DNA from: Agapanthus africanus
Taxonomy: Eukaryota > Streptophyta > Magnoliopsida > Asparagales > Amaryllidaceae
Assembly (NCBI GenBank): GCA_030015575.1
Contig: CM057337.1
Location: 339,522,583-339,586,582, forward strand
Length of the DNA stretch: 64,000 nt
Reading direction: 5' to 3'
The notes under the pieces are model-generated. The model made no database searches. It was not told the origin of the DNA and saw nothing but the letters and a program-made list of their open reading frames with translations. The translations under genes and the position numbers were made by a program. Every line of letters starts with the position of its first letter. Position 1 is the first letter of the stretch. This document shows, piece after piece, positions 22,244 to 33,604 of the stretch.

Positions 22244-23489
22244 CTATCATCCCAAGAGTTCATTAACTCATTCTCTGCTTCCAGTAAACAGAGCTATGGT
22301 CATTTTATCTTTGTGACATGACTGGCGAGTTTCACAAGATGTAAGTTCAAACTAATTTAAATATGCATCTTTATGTAACTCTAGCTAGTCGGGTCACATT
22401 GATCTGACCTAGTCTACAATACCTCAAAAAGGATTCGTTCATTTCTGAACTCTTCCTCTTGTGTGTGTTCCGTATACTAAGAACTGTAGTTTGATTTAGA
22501 ACATCAATGCTTTTAGATAACGTGCCTGAACCGATCAACTTTTGAAATAGGAAATGTTCAAAACATTATCCAACAATACAAAATTTTATCATTTCTTTAC
22601 TAATGAAGAGACTGATATGATTTTGTATATCAGGTTCGGTATCTAATAACATTCGTTCAGAATCAATGTATTTGTAATACAGGGTGACAGTGACCAACAG
22701 ACTTGGCTGCAACTCTTGCCCCGTTTTCTGCCTCATGAAACTTATCGCCCTTTCTCAGTTCTCTACCTATCTGTAGCCCTATGTAACAGATTACATAACT
22801 GGGATCCTGATCTGGTATCACATACCCAGGACGTAGAGCATACAGAGAAACAGTTCTTTATAATGAACACACCCGAAGATGATGCATCAGCATGCACTCT
22901 CTTCGTTTAGGCGGCACGGGAAATCTGGTATTCCCTAATTTCCTGCTCTGTCTTATAACAATTATAAGTTGGAGAGGGACCAACGTTCCCCAGCTCAGTA
23001 TAACAAGCGGGTTCGGTCAATAATCCGTATTATTATCTTGATTAAGGCGTGATATGGTCGCTACCTGGAGAGAGAGAGAAGAAAACACTCAGCGTGCGCT
23101 CTGTCAAGAAAAGATTGGTTATTATTTTATCTAATCAGGATGGCTCCCACTGCTTTTTATCAAATCTTCCTTCAAACCCTAAAAGGAAAGACTAGCCGGG
23201 ATTAATTACACACTACAAGTTCGCCAATCTTTCAGTCAGGCCAGTGTCGGTACTTTGAGGGAGGTCCCCCGTGCTTTCGCACGAACCTAATTAATGTTAA
23301 CCTCGTTTTCCCAGAAGCGTAACCCCGTTGACACCTTTCTAGACACCTACTTGATCGGCTAATTGTAATGTGTAAAACTCTCCCAGGAGTAACAATTACT
23401 CGCAGCGGGTATCGGGATCCAACTATCTCATAGAAGGTATGCAATCTCATTGCAAATTTCAACACTTGAAATTCCCGATAGTTTTGCCC

Positions 23490-24090
23490 CTAGCACCCTA
23501 TGACCTTGACGGAGGTCAACAAACCATAGGCTACTAGTCAAGTTCAACCCGTCATTTCTTGATCGAATTAAACCCACCCGCATGACCCTTGATGGAGGTC
23601 AACAAGGCCGCACGACTACCCTAATCCAATCTGCATCATATGCATAAGCAGATAAATACTAGTTAGCTACCTAACACTACGCCTTGACGGAGGTCAACAA
23701 ACGTAGCGCGAATACTAAATAGGACTTATCTGAAATGACGGAGGGCTACGACAGGTTTTTCTGAAAACCTATTGCGTAATGAACTTGATATCGTTGTAGA
23801 ATCAAATGATTTTAAAATGGAGTGTTTTTGAAGCTTTTCTAGTTTTGCTAAACGAGTCACTCCCGGTGAAGGGATCGTCGGTCCTTTCCTCGTCGAATGA
23901 GGTGCGGGATATATCATATATATCACTGTGCAAAGCAAAAACTCTTAAAAGCAATCAAAAGACAAACCGAGTGTGTAGCATCTGCCAGTTATTGCTAAAG
24001 GAGTCACTCCCGGTGAAGGGATCTCGGTCCTTTCCTTATCGAATAAGGTGCAGGATATATCATATATACCGCTGTGCAAAGCAAGAACTG
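23490..24090 (-). repeat. Motif repeats in copia leader (C3 copy)
   Basis: Three copies of TGACGGAGGTCAACAA-type sequence on the plus strand (about 23508, 23592, 23683) and two copies of CACTCCCGGTGAAGGGAT (about 23858, 24006), each followed by a TATATCATATATA stretch. All recur inverted at 40200-40780 in C1. Non-coding by appearance. Confidence 0.75.
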
Positions 24091-24599
24091 TAGCTACCTG
24101 TTTTATTTTGAAATTTGATTCTACAACATCTTTAGGTTTCTTTTATTTCATTAATCACATTAATGAAGTCCCATCATTTAAATACCTAATCATCACAGAT
24201 AAATACGACGTACACTTATGCCATCCGCATTCGCCTCGATGTCCCCTCGTGCACCGTTAGGTTAGGTAACTAACGGCAGAGCGGGGCAGGGCTAGCGCGG
24301 GTGTAAAACATAAGTAACGTCTATATAATATATCATATATACTATATACTGAATCTATCACAGAACATCACATGATCACATCACAGATATCGCAGCAGAA
24401 GAATCATATGAAATATTGGATATACTAGGACGTCCGTGTTTTCAATACGAGCCAGTATAAAACACGGATTCCACGGTCGTGATGAATAGCCAAACCCACA
24501 CCCCTAGACCCCTACGAGAGCGGCAAGCAACCCTACCAATTCTGGAGTTAGGAGACCCGGACTCGACTCCTCGAGTTGGTCTCCCACTGGACTCCAGAA

Positions 24600-24873
24600 C
24601 CCGGTTACTTGTGCTCCCCTCGACGTGGAGCCACTTCGACGAGCGAGATCGGAGAGCGAGTTTGTTCGGGTGCAGCCGTAAGGATCTTGGCGAAGAGATT
24701 GAAGACCGAAGGACATGGATCGATCGGTATAATCTCTGAACTCTCTTTACAGTTTGCTAGTTAACGGTTAATTGCACGATCCGGGTATTTGGTTGTGGTA
24801 GCGCCAAGTTTAAAAAGTTTTTGTTCCGCATTTGGCCTCGGATTGACGGCCGGGGCGCTGCCGTAACCCAACA
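24600..24873 (+). mobile_element. 3' tail of a copia LTR (probably C2)
   Basis: Matches the last roughly 280 bp of the C1 LTRs (TTTTTGTTCCGCATTTGGCC, GGGGCGCTG, GTAACCCAACA). It starts abruptly where the minus-strand C3 leader ends. After it, CGGTATTCTTGT continues an older copia LTR, so the element that ended here was inserted in that LTR. Confidence 0.7.
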
Positions 24874-24885
24874 CGGTATTCTTGT
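24874..24885 (+). mobile_element. Small piece of the older copia LTR, left of solo LTR
   Basis: CGGTATTCTTGT. Joined to 28230 onward, it reproduces the GGTATTCTTGTAATT stretch of other copia LTRs (compare 38039-38053). Its last five bases are the left target-site duplication of the solo LTR. Confidence 0.75.
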
Positions 24886-25434
24886 TGTCATGCCTCGCTT
24901 CCCAGAGTATGCTAGGAAAAATCCCTCCACGGTCACATTACGGCTGTCTAGAGATATCAAGAATGGTAGAAATAATAAACAACTATCTAATACATGTCCA
25001 TGAGCCAGAATAACGAGTCAAGAATAAAAAATGCGGAAGCAATAGATCCAATAAACAATAATAAACTAGAATGCACGTCCTAAAATACGGGCTCACATCA
25101 GGAATAAAATAATAATGAAAGAAACTAAACTAAACTACAAACAGGTCCTCACTGCTCGGCCTGTCGATCAAAATACTCCTGGACAGCCTGCGATAAGGAT
25201 AAGCGATCTGGGCCATGCAAAACCCAGACGTCAGTGCGTCGTAATATCAATAATTCTAAGCTAGCAGGATGTAAAGAAATATGCAGGCATGAAGTATAAA
25301 CAGTAACATTAATATGAATATAGATCAGTGGACAGGATATATACAGGTGAAGTGCAGCGAGTATTCTAAACTGTGCTATAAGGTTATCTACTCTAAAGTT
25401 ATTGAAATCAATTAGAGTAATCCTCCATGTAACT

Positions 25435-25580
25435 CAAAGAATATGTCCCGTTATCCCCCGGGACCATGGATCAGGTAGTGGGCGTCATGAATGACTCTGT
25501 CCCGTTATCCCCCGGGACCACGGATCAAGTAAGAATCACGAATGATTCTGTCCCGTTATCCCCCCGGACCACGGATCAAG
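25435..25580. repeat. About 55-60-bp repeat, three copies
   Basis: Three units with TCCCGTTATCCCCCGGGACC and GGATCAAGTA (one unit has CCCCCCGG), the last near 25548, within the solo LTR. Confidence 0.8.
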
Positions 25581-26854
25581 TAATACCCTTGTAAGCTACA
25601 CTTTAGTTTACACTTTTGATTTTCCCATACCCCTAAGGTTATGTGTTCAAGGCAGGTATTGATAAATCTGGAGCTAATGCCAACACAGGATCAAGCAGGT
25701 ACAGGTTTGTCTAAATAGACAACAGGATATGTCCGTAGGAACAACAGGTCAAGATTGTCGGCATTAGTAACAAGATCAGGTATCAAATCAAGCAGTGGTA
25801 TATCGGGTCATGTCAGGTAGTGCACAGGTATCAAGCGATGCTCATAATAAAACTGTAGCAAGTACGAATGCACGGTAAAAGCATGGATGCACAAATATTT
25901 ATCAGGGGTTATATCATGACTATGTAGGATGCACATTATCAAGTATGAGGTGCTAATAAAACAATAATATGGATTAATATAATCTGTAGATGCAACTGGA
26001 TATAAAGAATTAATGGTATGGGTACACAATAAAACATGGATGCAAATAGATATAAAATCAATGATATGGATGCACAATTATCGATTAGGGTTACATTTAT
26101 TGTTCTAATACTAATTAGGATGCACTTTATTAAACATGGGGTGTTAATATCACAGTATTATGTATTAATGTGATCTATAGATGCAGCTATATGTATAATA
26201 TATGATATGGATGCAAACGGGTATCCAAAAACTGTAAAACTTGCATATGAATGTATAATATGATAAACGGGTAACATTTTACTCATATGGATGCGTAAAC
26301 TATACCTAGTACGTAGCAAGATGATTTAGCATGCGACTAGATATGTAATTACTAATATGGATGCACACGGACATGATATAACAGTAAAATGATGAACTGG
26401 TAAATGCATGATGTACAATTAAACAATATGAGATGTAAACATTCAGTTGAGTGCAGTATATTGTAATATAGTATGTAACAAGATAGGTTTGCATGTGCTA
26501 GATGTAAAATAACACGTACGGATGCAGACGGATGTCGAAAAACTGTAAAAGTAAACATGGGGTGCATAATTTGAAATACCAGTATTATATTTATTAAAAT
26601 AGATGTATATAAAGTAATGTAGCATGTAGCAAGATAAACTTGCCCAGACGGATCACGAAATGGATGTGTACAGTACGTCCGACGTCGGCAAAATGTCGCA
26701 ACGCACGCACAGCATACGGAACGGGTCCAAGCAACGCAAGAGGGTGATCACGCAGGTAAGGCACATTCACTGGGTCGTCTGGATCTTCGGCGTCGTCATG
26801 GCTCCGGCGATCGCTGGAATTCCAGAAATCAAGAAATAAAGAAAATAAAAAAGA

Positions 26855-26858
<4 letters not shown>

Positions 26859-26885
<27 letters not shown>

Positions 26886-26905
26886 AGAAGAAGAAGAAGA
26901 AAAAG
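26859..26905. repeat. GAA microsatellite
   Basis: About 15 GAA/AGA units in the solo LTR. Confidence 0.9.
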
Positions 26906-28224
26906 GCTTACTGTGGTTGTGCACTGGGGTCAGGTAGACGAGTGTTGGTGTCAAGGAGATGATCAAAGCTCCAACGATGAGGTTTGGTGTTGGGGTTAGG
27001 TTAGGGTTTGGGTCGGTTTTGTTTGCTGGGTGTGCAGGGTTGGTGTAGGAGAATGCAGAGGAGAGGGAGAGGAGGAGAGGGAGAGGAGGAGAGGAAGGAG
27101 ATGGCGATGGCGAGGGGTCGTCGGCGACGATGGAGTGAGGTAGTGGTGCTGGGTTAATGGGTGCAGTGGTGTGCAGGGTGCTCGGGGAGACGGAGGAGAT
27201 AGCGGAGGAGGAAGAGAGAAGGCTCTGAGGGAGTTGAGGAGGCAATGGGGATTTTTGGGTTAGGGTTTGAGGAAGGCAGAGGAGTTGTGATGATGGGTTG
27301 AAGAGATAGGAGCTCGGGGGTTTTATAAGAAGAAGACGAGAGAAAATGTAGGAAGCGGTTAAGGGAGGTGACGAGAGTGCAGGCGCGGTGACCACATCCG
27401 AGAAGCGAACAGTGTTCGCATGAGGAGAGAGAGGGTGGGAGAGGAGAGAGAAAGAAGAGAGAGACGGTGCAGGTAGAGAGAGGAAGAGAAAAGAGAGGGA
27501 AGAGAGAGAAAGAAAGTGAATGGTAGGGCCAGCAAAAGTCAGTAAGAGAGAGAGAGAGCTGAGGGAAAGAGTGTTGAGTGGTGGGGATGGTTTGTTAATA
27601 GGTTAGGATTATTTAGTTTAAAAGATTTGTAAGTTAAAGAATCTTTAAACTGTCGAATTTAAAATAAATATTATATTAATTAAAATTTGAATTTTGGCGG
27701 GATACAAAAATATTCCAAAACACGCCCGGGTCGGGTCTAAAAATTCAGTTTAAAATATGAAAAATATATGCGACGACCAAGATTCGAAATGAATGCTCAG
27801 GTAACGAAAAAGCATACTCCTAAGAACGGATGCACGTACGTGTGCGTAGCCATCCAAACAAGTCCATTTCATTGAACGGGACGAGAACAAGATGCGTGGA
27901 TGGTACCACGGGGTTAAGGGTATCATGTAGGCCATGCAATATATTTTTAAATTATTTTACGTGACTTAAATTGCTATATGGTAAAAGATGCAAATGCTAG
28001 ATAAAAAGCGAGTATGCAATAAACATGAAAATGCACATGTCTACGTAACAAGTCAGGATAATTCGTAAACATGAATCAAGACAGGTTTCAAGCAAGCGTG
28101 TTGGGTCGGATGCTAATACAGATGTCAGATATACTACTTGCACCAAAGAACGATAAATCAGGAAAATACTATAAATTAAGAAATACGAGAACTGGAATTG
28201 GTATAAATGAACTAGGGTGTTACA

Positions 28225-28934
28225 CTTGTAATTTTACAAGATATGCTTCTAGAAGGGGACACCTCATTTTGGATATATCTATTTTTGGAAAATAGATAAT
28301 GAGGTGGAGGAATGGAGATATTTGTGGCATGGTTTGAAGCATGGCTAATTCTTTTGTTTATTCATTTGCCCTTACTATTCAAGCATGGTTACATTTTTCT
28401 CTAGAAAAATAATGCTTGCTTGATTATTGGAAATAGACTTAGCCATTCTTCACTTGCTCATTCTAGACTTCATTCCACACTTTGTATTCTCTCTCCATTT
28501 GCTCTCCTTCTTCCTCCTTAAACCCTAATCTTCACATGTGTTGTGAATCCTAGGGTTCTTTGAGATAAACTAGTCTAATTAGCTCTCTATATCTCCTAAG
28601 CTACCTAGATTAGCAAACTAGGTACTTTAGTTACCTCATTCTTGAGGTTAGAGCTTGAACCATAGACTCTCGGTGGATCGTCTTTGACACGAGGAGGTCG
28701 ACGATTAAGCGCGATCCATACCTTCTACGAGCTTATGAAGAAGAGAAGAAGGCCCGAAGTACTAGAATCATCAAGGTATAAAACACTATCATAGTAGTTT
28801 AAAACCTTGTGAGTTTTGTTAGCTGCGGCTTATAGTTGATCTTGGAAGTTTAGTCGATGTTGCTTACTTTAAAATTATTTTTTATAAATTCCGCCTCTCT
28901 ACAATCCCTGTAGAGTGTGCGACATCGACTTACA
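28225..28934 (+). mobile_element. 3' part of older copia LTR
   Basis: Resembles the solo copia LTR at 46869-48818. Shared stretches are TCTAGAAG..GACACCTCAT, CTATCATAGTAGTTTA, and an end GTGCGACATCGACTTACA against GTGCAACATCCACTAACA. It ends at 28934. The next bases are gypsy integrase coding sequence, so this LTR inserted in that gene; GAGTT (28935-28939) would be the right copy of its target duplication. Confidence 0.82.
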
Positions 28935-28980
28935 GAGTTCACGGTGGATGACCATGTTTTCCTCTGGGTCTCTCGGATGA
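28935..28980 (+). pseudogene. Gypsy G1 integrase C-terminal part, first piece
   Basis: Reads EFTVDDHVFLWVSR in frame, the GPY/F-domain lead-in of gypsy integrase (usual F.VGD.VFLKVSP). The coding frame continues at 33169 after the solo LTR and its duplicated GATGA are removed, which supports the element history directly. Confidence 0.82.
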
Positions 28981-29934
28981 TGTCACGACCCGAAAAGTAC
29001 GGAACATGACAGGCACCTAAATTACGAAACGTCTCGAGGCATACATAATCTAAGTAAGCCAAAACCCAGAAATCAGAACCAATGAAGCAGTAGAGTGAAG
29101 GGAAAACCAATTTAAAGCAAGTAGTTTAACAACATAAGCCGAACTATGCATTTTTAAAATCTCAAGTCTTTTCTGAAAATTTCGGCAGAGTTTCCTTTGT
29201 AAATACTGACCCCAAACAGGTTCAAAACCTGATAAAGCATATATAATGAATAAGGCATCCCCAAGCGGGAGGTAGCTCTTAGCCAAAAGGGCGGACAAAA
29301 CCACGCAAGCAATATAATATACAACGTCGAAGGGCAAGGATCAAAACTCAAAAGAAAGCCCATATCCACCAGAAAACCATAATAATACAAGCGCGGCTCT
29401 AAGGTCAAAAAAATAAACACTGGTCTTCTAGTTCTATCAAATATACAGGTCTAGTTGATGGAGTTTACTAGATATAACTGAAATAATAAATGTACAATAG
29501 TGGTCACGATGTAAGCGAACCCACCTACCAAAGCAATCACCCGAAATGAAAGCAGTGTGCCAGCAAGCCGTCAAGAAACCTGTACGGCAAAACCTGCAAG
29601 AAACTGTGGCACAACGGGGGTGAGTTGCCAACTCGTGAGTAGAAAATATCACAGAGTAGAAATCGCTGTATGACGCTATCCTAGGTCAAATCAAGTAATA
29701 TCCTCAAATAAATATTCTGATCCATCTACACATAAGTGCAATACTACGTGCTTGTGTCAGTGCCCCAGATAACAACATATCAGATAAATGATGTATGAAT
29801 GCATTACAAATGGAAACAGAATACATCATGAATGAGACAAATGTTTTCTTTATTTAATGAGATTTCTGTATGTATATAAATCGAGTATCATCAATGAAAT
29901 CAACAGAGAAATCAGTGTCAAGTATCGACACAAA

Positions 29935-30100
29935 ACATAAATCTCAATATCTCAATATCTCAGGCTCCGGCTATCCGGACCGGCCTGTATCATCAAATCT
30001 CAATATCTCAATGTCTCAAATCTCAATATCTCAGTGTCTCAAATCTCAATATCTCAATATCTCAATACCTCGGGCTCCGTCAGTCCGGATCGGCCCATAT
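29935..30100. repeat. ATCTCAATATCTCAA repeats in solo LTR
   Basis: About ten copies of a 15-17-bp unit, with a degenerate larger copy of GGCTCCG..CCGGACCGGCC at both ends (about 29963 and 30070). Confidence 0.8.
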
Positions 30101-30632
30101 CATCAATCACACGACCACGAATGGTATCCTCGGGATATCCGCCGCGCCAAACAATCACCAGTAGGCAGTCTGCCCCTGCCGGGCTCATCGTCTACAACTC
30201 GAGCTTCTTGCACCGGGGTACCATACCGGGTCCACCATGTACCCGCAGACGGTTCATCCAACTCCTCGAATCGGGTCTCGAAAACCATCTCAGAACCGAG
30301 AAAACATCATGGTGGACAATACTCATCATATCAAGAAAAACCGCATCTATCTCTTTAAAACAAATCATCAATTTATAAAACTTTCACATGCGGTTTCCAA
30401 ATCCAAAAATCTCAAGAAGGATCCGAAATCATCAAAATCATGATATCAATAAACAGTGAATATCGGCATAAATCTCCATAATACTGCATGACCAATGAAT
30501 TTATGAATGCTTCTGATATCATGCAATAAATGCAATAGTTAAACTAGCATATGAAAACTATAACATATTGCAACTATCAACTAGCAAGCTATGTCAATGA
30601 ATAGTATTTTCTAAAGTGTATGTGACATAGCA

Positions 30633-30698
30633 ATTACCGATGATGATGTGTGTGAGCCAGAAAGCAGGTGTACGTGGAATATACGCATCACCGGTAAT
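30633..30698 (-). repeat. Conserved hairpin in solo LTR
   Basis: On the plus strand, ATTACCGATGATG (30633-30645) faces CATCACCGGTAAT (30686-30698). On the element's own strand the one imperfect pair is a G-U wobble. Same place as the hairpins in the other LTRs. Confidence 0.7.
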
Positions 30699-31689
30699 GG
30701 TGCTGGTGGCCTGACAGCAGGGTTTCATAATAATTACAGATAACATATGTATAAGCATGCAATGCGATGAAACATCATGAATATATAGAAAGTGATGTAG
30801 TAATAGCAACACTGAAGAATATACATATCCAATATATGAGTCATACAGTTTTGGTATTTAAAATACTCACTATTCTCCACTTTTGAAAACAAGTATGACT
30901 CGAGCCCAGTCAAAAGAGTAAGGAAATCTACCTAAATCTGAGTCGATCTATATATATCTAGTAGTCGGTGATCTCGCCTCAATAGTATCACGTACGATAC
31001 AATATATATAATATGACATTCTTAAGTCAAGAGTGCGGATTTATCATCTTAATTATATCTCGTACGGTAAATCTATCGTACGGCATCCCAAATCTAGGTA
31101 CAGGTCAATTATCATATTTATCTCATTACTTATCTGGTTTCCTTATCATCATATATCATGAACTGGGGTACAGATCTAAGTCTTGTACAAGATGACACCT
31201 TCAACAATATATGTGCGTGTGTCTGAAACACCTCGCCTAAATATCCGCTATAATATCATGTCGTATCTCCTAATATGAACCAAATCATATCACCGATCTC
31301 ACACATCATGCACAATCACATCGACTCGTCTCCAAGTACCATATACTATCCTTTATCATCCATGTATCCGTATATGTATATATATAAACCCACGCATCCA
31401 CATCTATCCACATACATATAACATGTACACCCAAAACCATATCCCATGCGTGCATGTGTATGGGTAACAACCTCACTCTAGGGTTCGCGACTAAGAAACC
31501 AACTAAACCAGTTTCCTCAAATCTCGCTAACATTAACCCATGATCTCCTAAAGCTTTTCTTGCTAAGTGTTTATATCCCTCAATAACACATCTAAGTATA
31601 TCTATATCACATCATATCATTTCTTACAACATTGCGGGGGTGCTATACGCCATCCACCCGACTTCCCCTGTAGATATATATCTACTCAC

Positions 31690-31759
31690 CTTGATCCTTG
31701 CTCGCTGGAGTCGATGACGCTATGCCCATCCTTGTTGCTCCAAGTCCACTCGAGGGTAC
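31690..31759 (-). other. Exon-like block in solo LTR
   Basis: On the minus strand the block follows ATATGTAG and precedes GTGAGTAGATAT; 70 bp. Confidence 0.4.
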
Positions 31760-33163
31760 CTACATATCACACATATTATTGTAAACCGAAATCGTGCACG
31801 AAAACCAAAACGGCACGCGTATCACACATAGGTTAAAACCTATAGTCTACACATGCAAGAATGGCCAAACAACCCTCGAGATTGACGTGCAAACGTCAAA
31901 CCATCGAGTCAAAACCCAAATACTAAAATCCAAAACATAAATAGCCGCACAACCAAAGCAGCAACAAAAGAAAACACTTCCAGATTTTGTTCCAGGTGAA
32001 ATTAGGCAATTTTGCATATGGGGTAAGTCTAATTTGACTAAAATGAAGCCATGGACCAAGCACGGGACGATTCCAATGTACCAAGGCCGTAAATTGCGGC
32101 CAAAATGAGAAAAATAGCGGCCTAAACATGAGTATATGGTCTTGGGTTTTGGGGTTAGCTTCTAAATTGCCTGCATGACTCTCTGTCTTCGCTAAATATT
32201 TTTCAGGTCACCCGGGTTATAGCAGATCACAAAACTTCATCATAGCAGTTATCAAAATACGATATTGGAGTTTCTAAGTTTGGGAATTGGGGGTTTACTC
32301 AATGGTTTAGCCCACTATACCATCCCTACAGGGGTCGTAGTCCCTAATTACACCTCAATTGCACTTTTGGAATCAATTCAACCCTAATCCCTATCTTGGA
32401 ATTTTCAAAGTTCGCTAAACTACACAATATCGATTCTAAACTTGTATGGATGCTTAAGAAATTGAAATATTATTCTAATGGTGCAGAAATAATCTCATTT
32501 GGCAACTCAAGAATTTTCTTTAGTTGCCCCAAGTGATCAAAATCGGATTTTTTTTGGTCCAAGGTGCTTGTGAGGAGCTTGTGGATGTTTTTTGTGAAAT
32601 GGAGGTGAACTTTTGAGTTGTTTTTGGTGTTGTGTGATGAGGTAAAGGGGGATGGAGGAGAGGGCAACAGCCATGGTGAAGGAGGAAGGGGAAATGATGA
32701 AGTGAAGATGAGAGAGGAGATGAGACCAAGTCAAGGGAACCCCTCACCTCACTCTCTCTCTTGCCCATCCCTCTTTGTCTTTTCTTTCTCTTGTTTTCTT
32801 TATCTTTTCTTTTCTTATCTTTATCTTTTCTTTTCTAACACAAAACCATGCATGAAAGAAGAAGAACCATGGTAGAAAATATAACAAGTATTTGTAAATG
32901 TGACATGGTGCACAAAACAAGCTTAATGCACGATTAGTGATATTTAATCGCGATTAGAATTAAAATAGTGTATAATTAATTATAAGAGTTTGTAATTTGC
33001 ATAAATCACTTAAAACACCCTTATTTCAGTAATTCCAACAATTTTCCAAATTTTTCCCAATTAATCGGTATTTAATTATACCGCCTTATTAAAATATTCA
33101 ATATAATATTATTTAATTATAAAAATCCCCAAAAATAATATTTTGTTTTTCTAAAATGTTACA

Positions 33164-33563
33164 GATGAAGGGTGTGATGAGGTTTGGAAAGAAAGAGAAA
33201 CTCGGTCCCAGATATATAGATCCTTTCGAGATTGTTAAGCGAGTCGGTGTTGTTGCACATCATCTAGCACCACCGTCCAGTTTTTCGGATGTACACCCTG
33301 TGTTTCACGTATTTATGCTTCGTAAGTACCTTCATGACCCATCTCACGTAATTCAGTATCAGACGATCTAGCTGGAGCGCGATTTATCTTATATCGAGCA
33401 GCCAGTAGTCATCCTGGACCGGTAGGTGAAGAAATTGCGGTCAAAGATATTGCCGTCAGTGAAGGTTATGTGGCATGGCTTGAACAGCGAAGAGGTCATA
33501 TGGAATGTCGAGAGTAGGATGCGGAAGAAATTTCCTCATCTCTTTGAAAATACGCATAGTTAG
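33164..33563 (+). pseudogene. Gypsy G1 integrase tail with chromodomain (chromovirus)
   Basis: This is the end of a Ty3-gypsy Pol protein. After the insertion scar the frame reads MKGVMRFGKKEKLGPRYIDP, VAHHLAPPSSFSDVHPVFHV and FMLRKYLHDPSHVIQY (the GPY/F region of integrase). It then reads RDLSYIEQPVVILDR and a chromodomain-like end, HGLNSEEVIWNVESRMRKKF followed by PHLF, as in Tekay/Del-type chromoviruses. Two nonsense codons (TAG after QTI at 33369-33371, and TAG after LDR) break it; the natural stop is at 33561-33563. The rest of pol must lie left of the nested insertions, outside the window. It is the oldest layer of the left nest and the only trace of a protein-coding gypsy relative. Confidence 0.88.
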
Positions 33564-33593
33564 ATTTTAAATTCGGGGACCGAATTTATTTAT

Positions 33594-33604
33594 AGGTGGA
33601 AGAT
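33594..33604 (+). promoter_or_regulatory. Degenerate polypurine tract of gypsy G1
   Basis: AGGTGGAAGAT lies directly before the LTR start; upstream is AATTCGGGGACCGAATTT, shared with both LARD elements. Confidence 0.78.

Larger units (their letters stand above)
20255..24590 (-). mobile_element. Internal region of minus-strand Ty1-copia element C3, decayed
   Basis: On the minus strand the order is leader region (about 24590-23490), integrase remnant (22243-22052), IN-RT linker (21746-21510), reverse transcriptase (21327-21058) and RNase H tail (about 20420-20255). This IN before RT order is diagnostic of Ty1-copia. The leader matches 39590-40800 of C1. The 5' LTR, primer-binding site and the first roughly 0.8 kb of the internal region are missing, and the sequence joins a plus-strand copia LTR near 24590. 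Confidence 0.8.
24886..28224 (-). mobile_element. Solo LTR (3339 bp), target-site duplication CTTGT
   Basis: On the minus strand it starts TGTAACACCCTAG (28224) and ends GAGGCATGACA (24886). Both flanks are CTTGT (24881-24885 and 28225-28229), so this is a single LTR left after recombination. It contains TCTGTCCCGTTATCCC repeats (about 25435, 25495, 25548), a region full of GGATGCA motifs (25840-26540), a GAA microsatellite and a pyrimidine-rich promoter-like stretch. The 188-aa Ser/Pro frame at 26829-27395 is low-complexity translation of this stretch. Confidence 0.9.
28981..33163 (-). mobile_element. Solo LTR of LARD family (4183 bp), target-site duplication GATGA
   Basis: On the minus strand it begins TGTAACATTTTAG (33163) and ends TACTTTTCGGGTCGTGACA (28981). 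Flanks are GATGA on both sides (28976-28980, 33164-33168). The sequence follows the LARD-1 LTR: AAAATATTATTTTTGGGG start, near-palindrome 32083-32103, exon-like block 31690-31759, hairpin 30633-30698, and conserved block 29606-29640 (inverted). The insertion splits a gypsy integrase gene whose frame is contiguous once it is removed. The frames at 29870-30443 and 32470-32875 are LTR sequence read by chance. Confidence 0.93.

Noticed and set aside
26829-27395. 188-aa minus-strand ORF rich in Ser, Pro and Leu
   Set aside because: Lies wholly in a solo LTR, in a purine/pyrimidine-biased and GAA-repeat stretch; no domain or start context. Low-complexity chance frame.
29870-30358. 162-aa plus-strand ORF
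   Set aside because: Antisense to a minus-strand solo LTR and largely made of ATCTCAATATCTCAA repeats.
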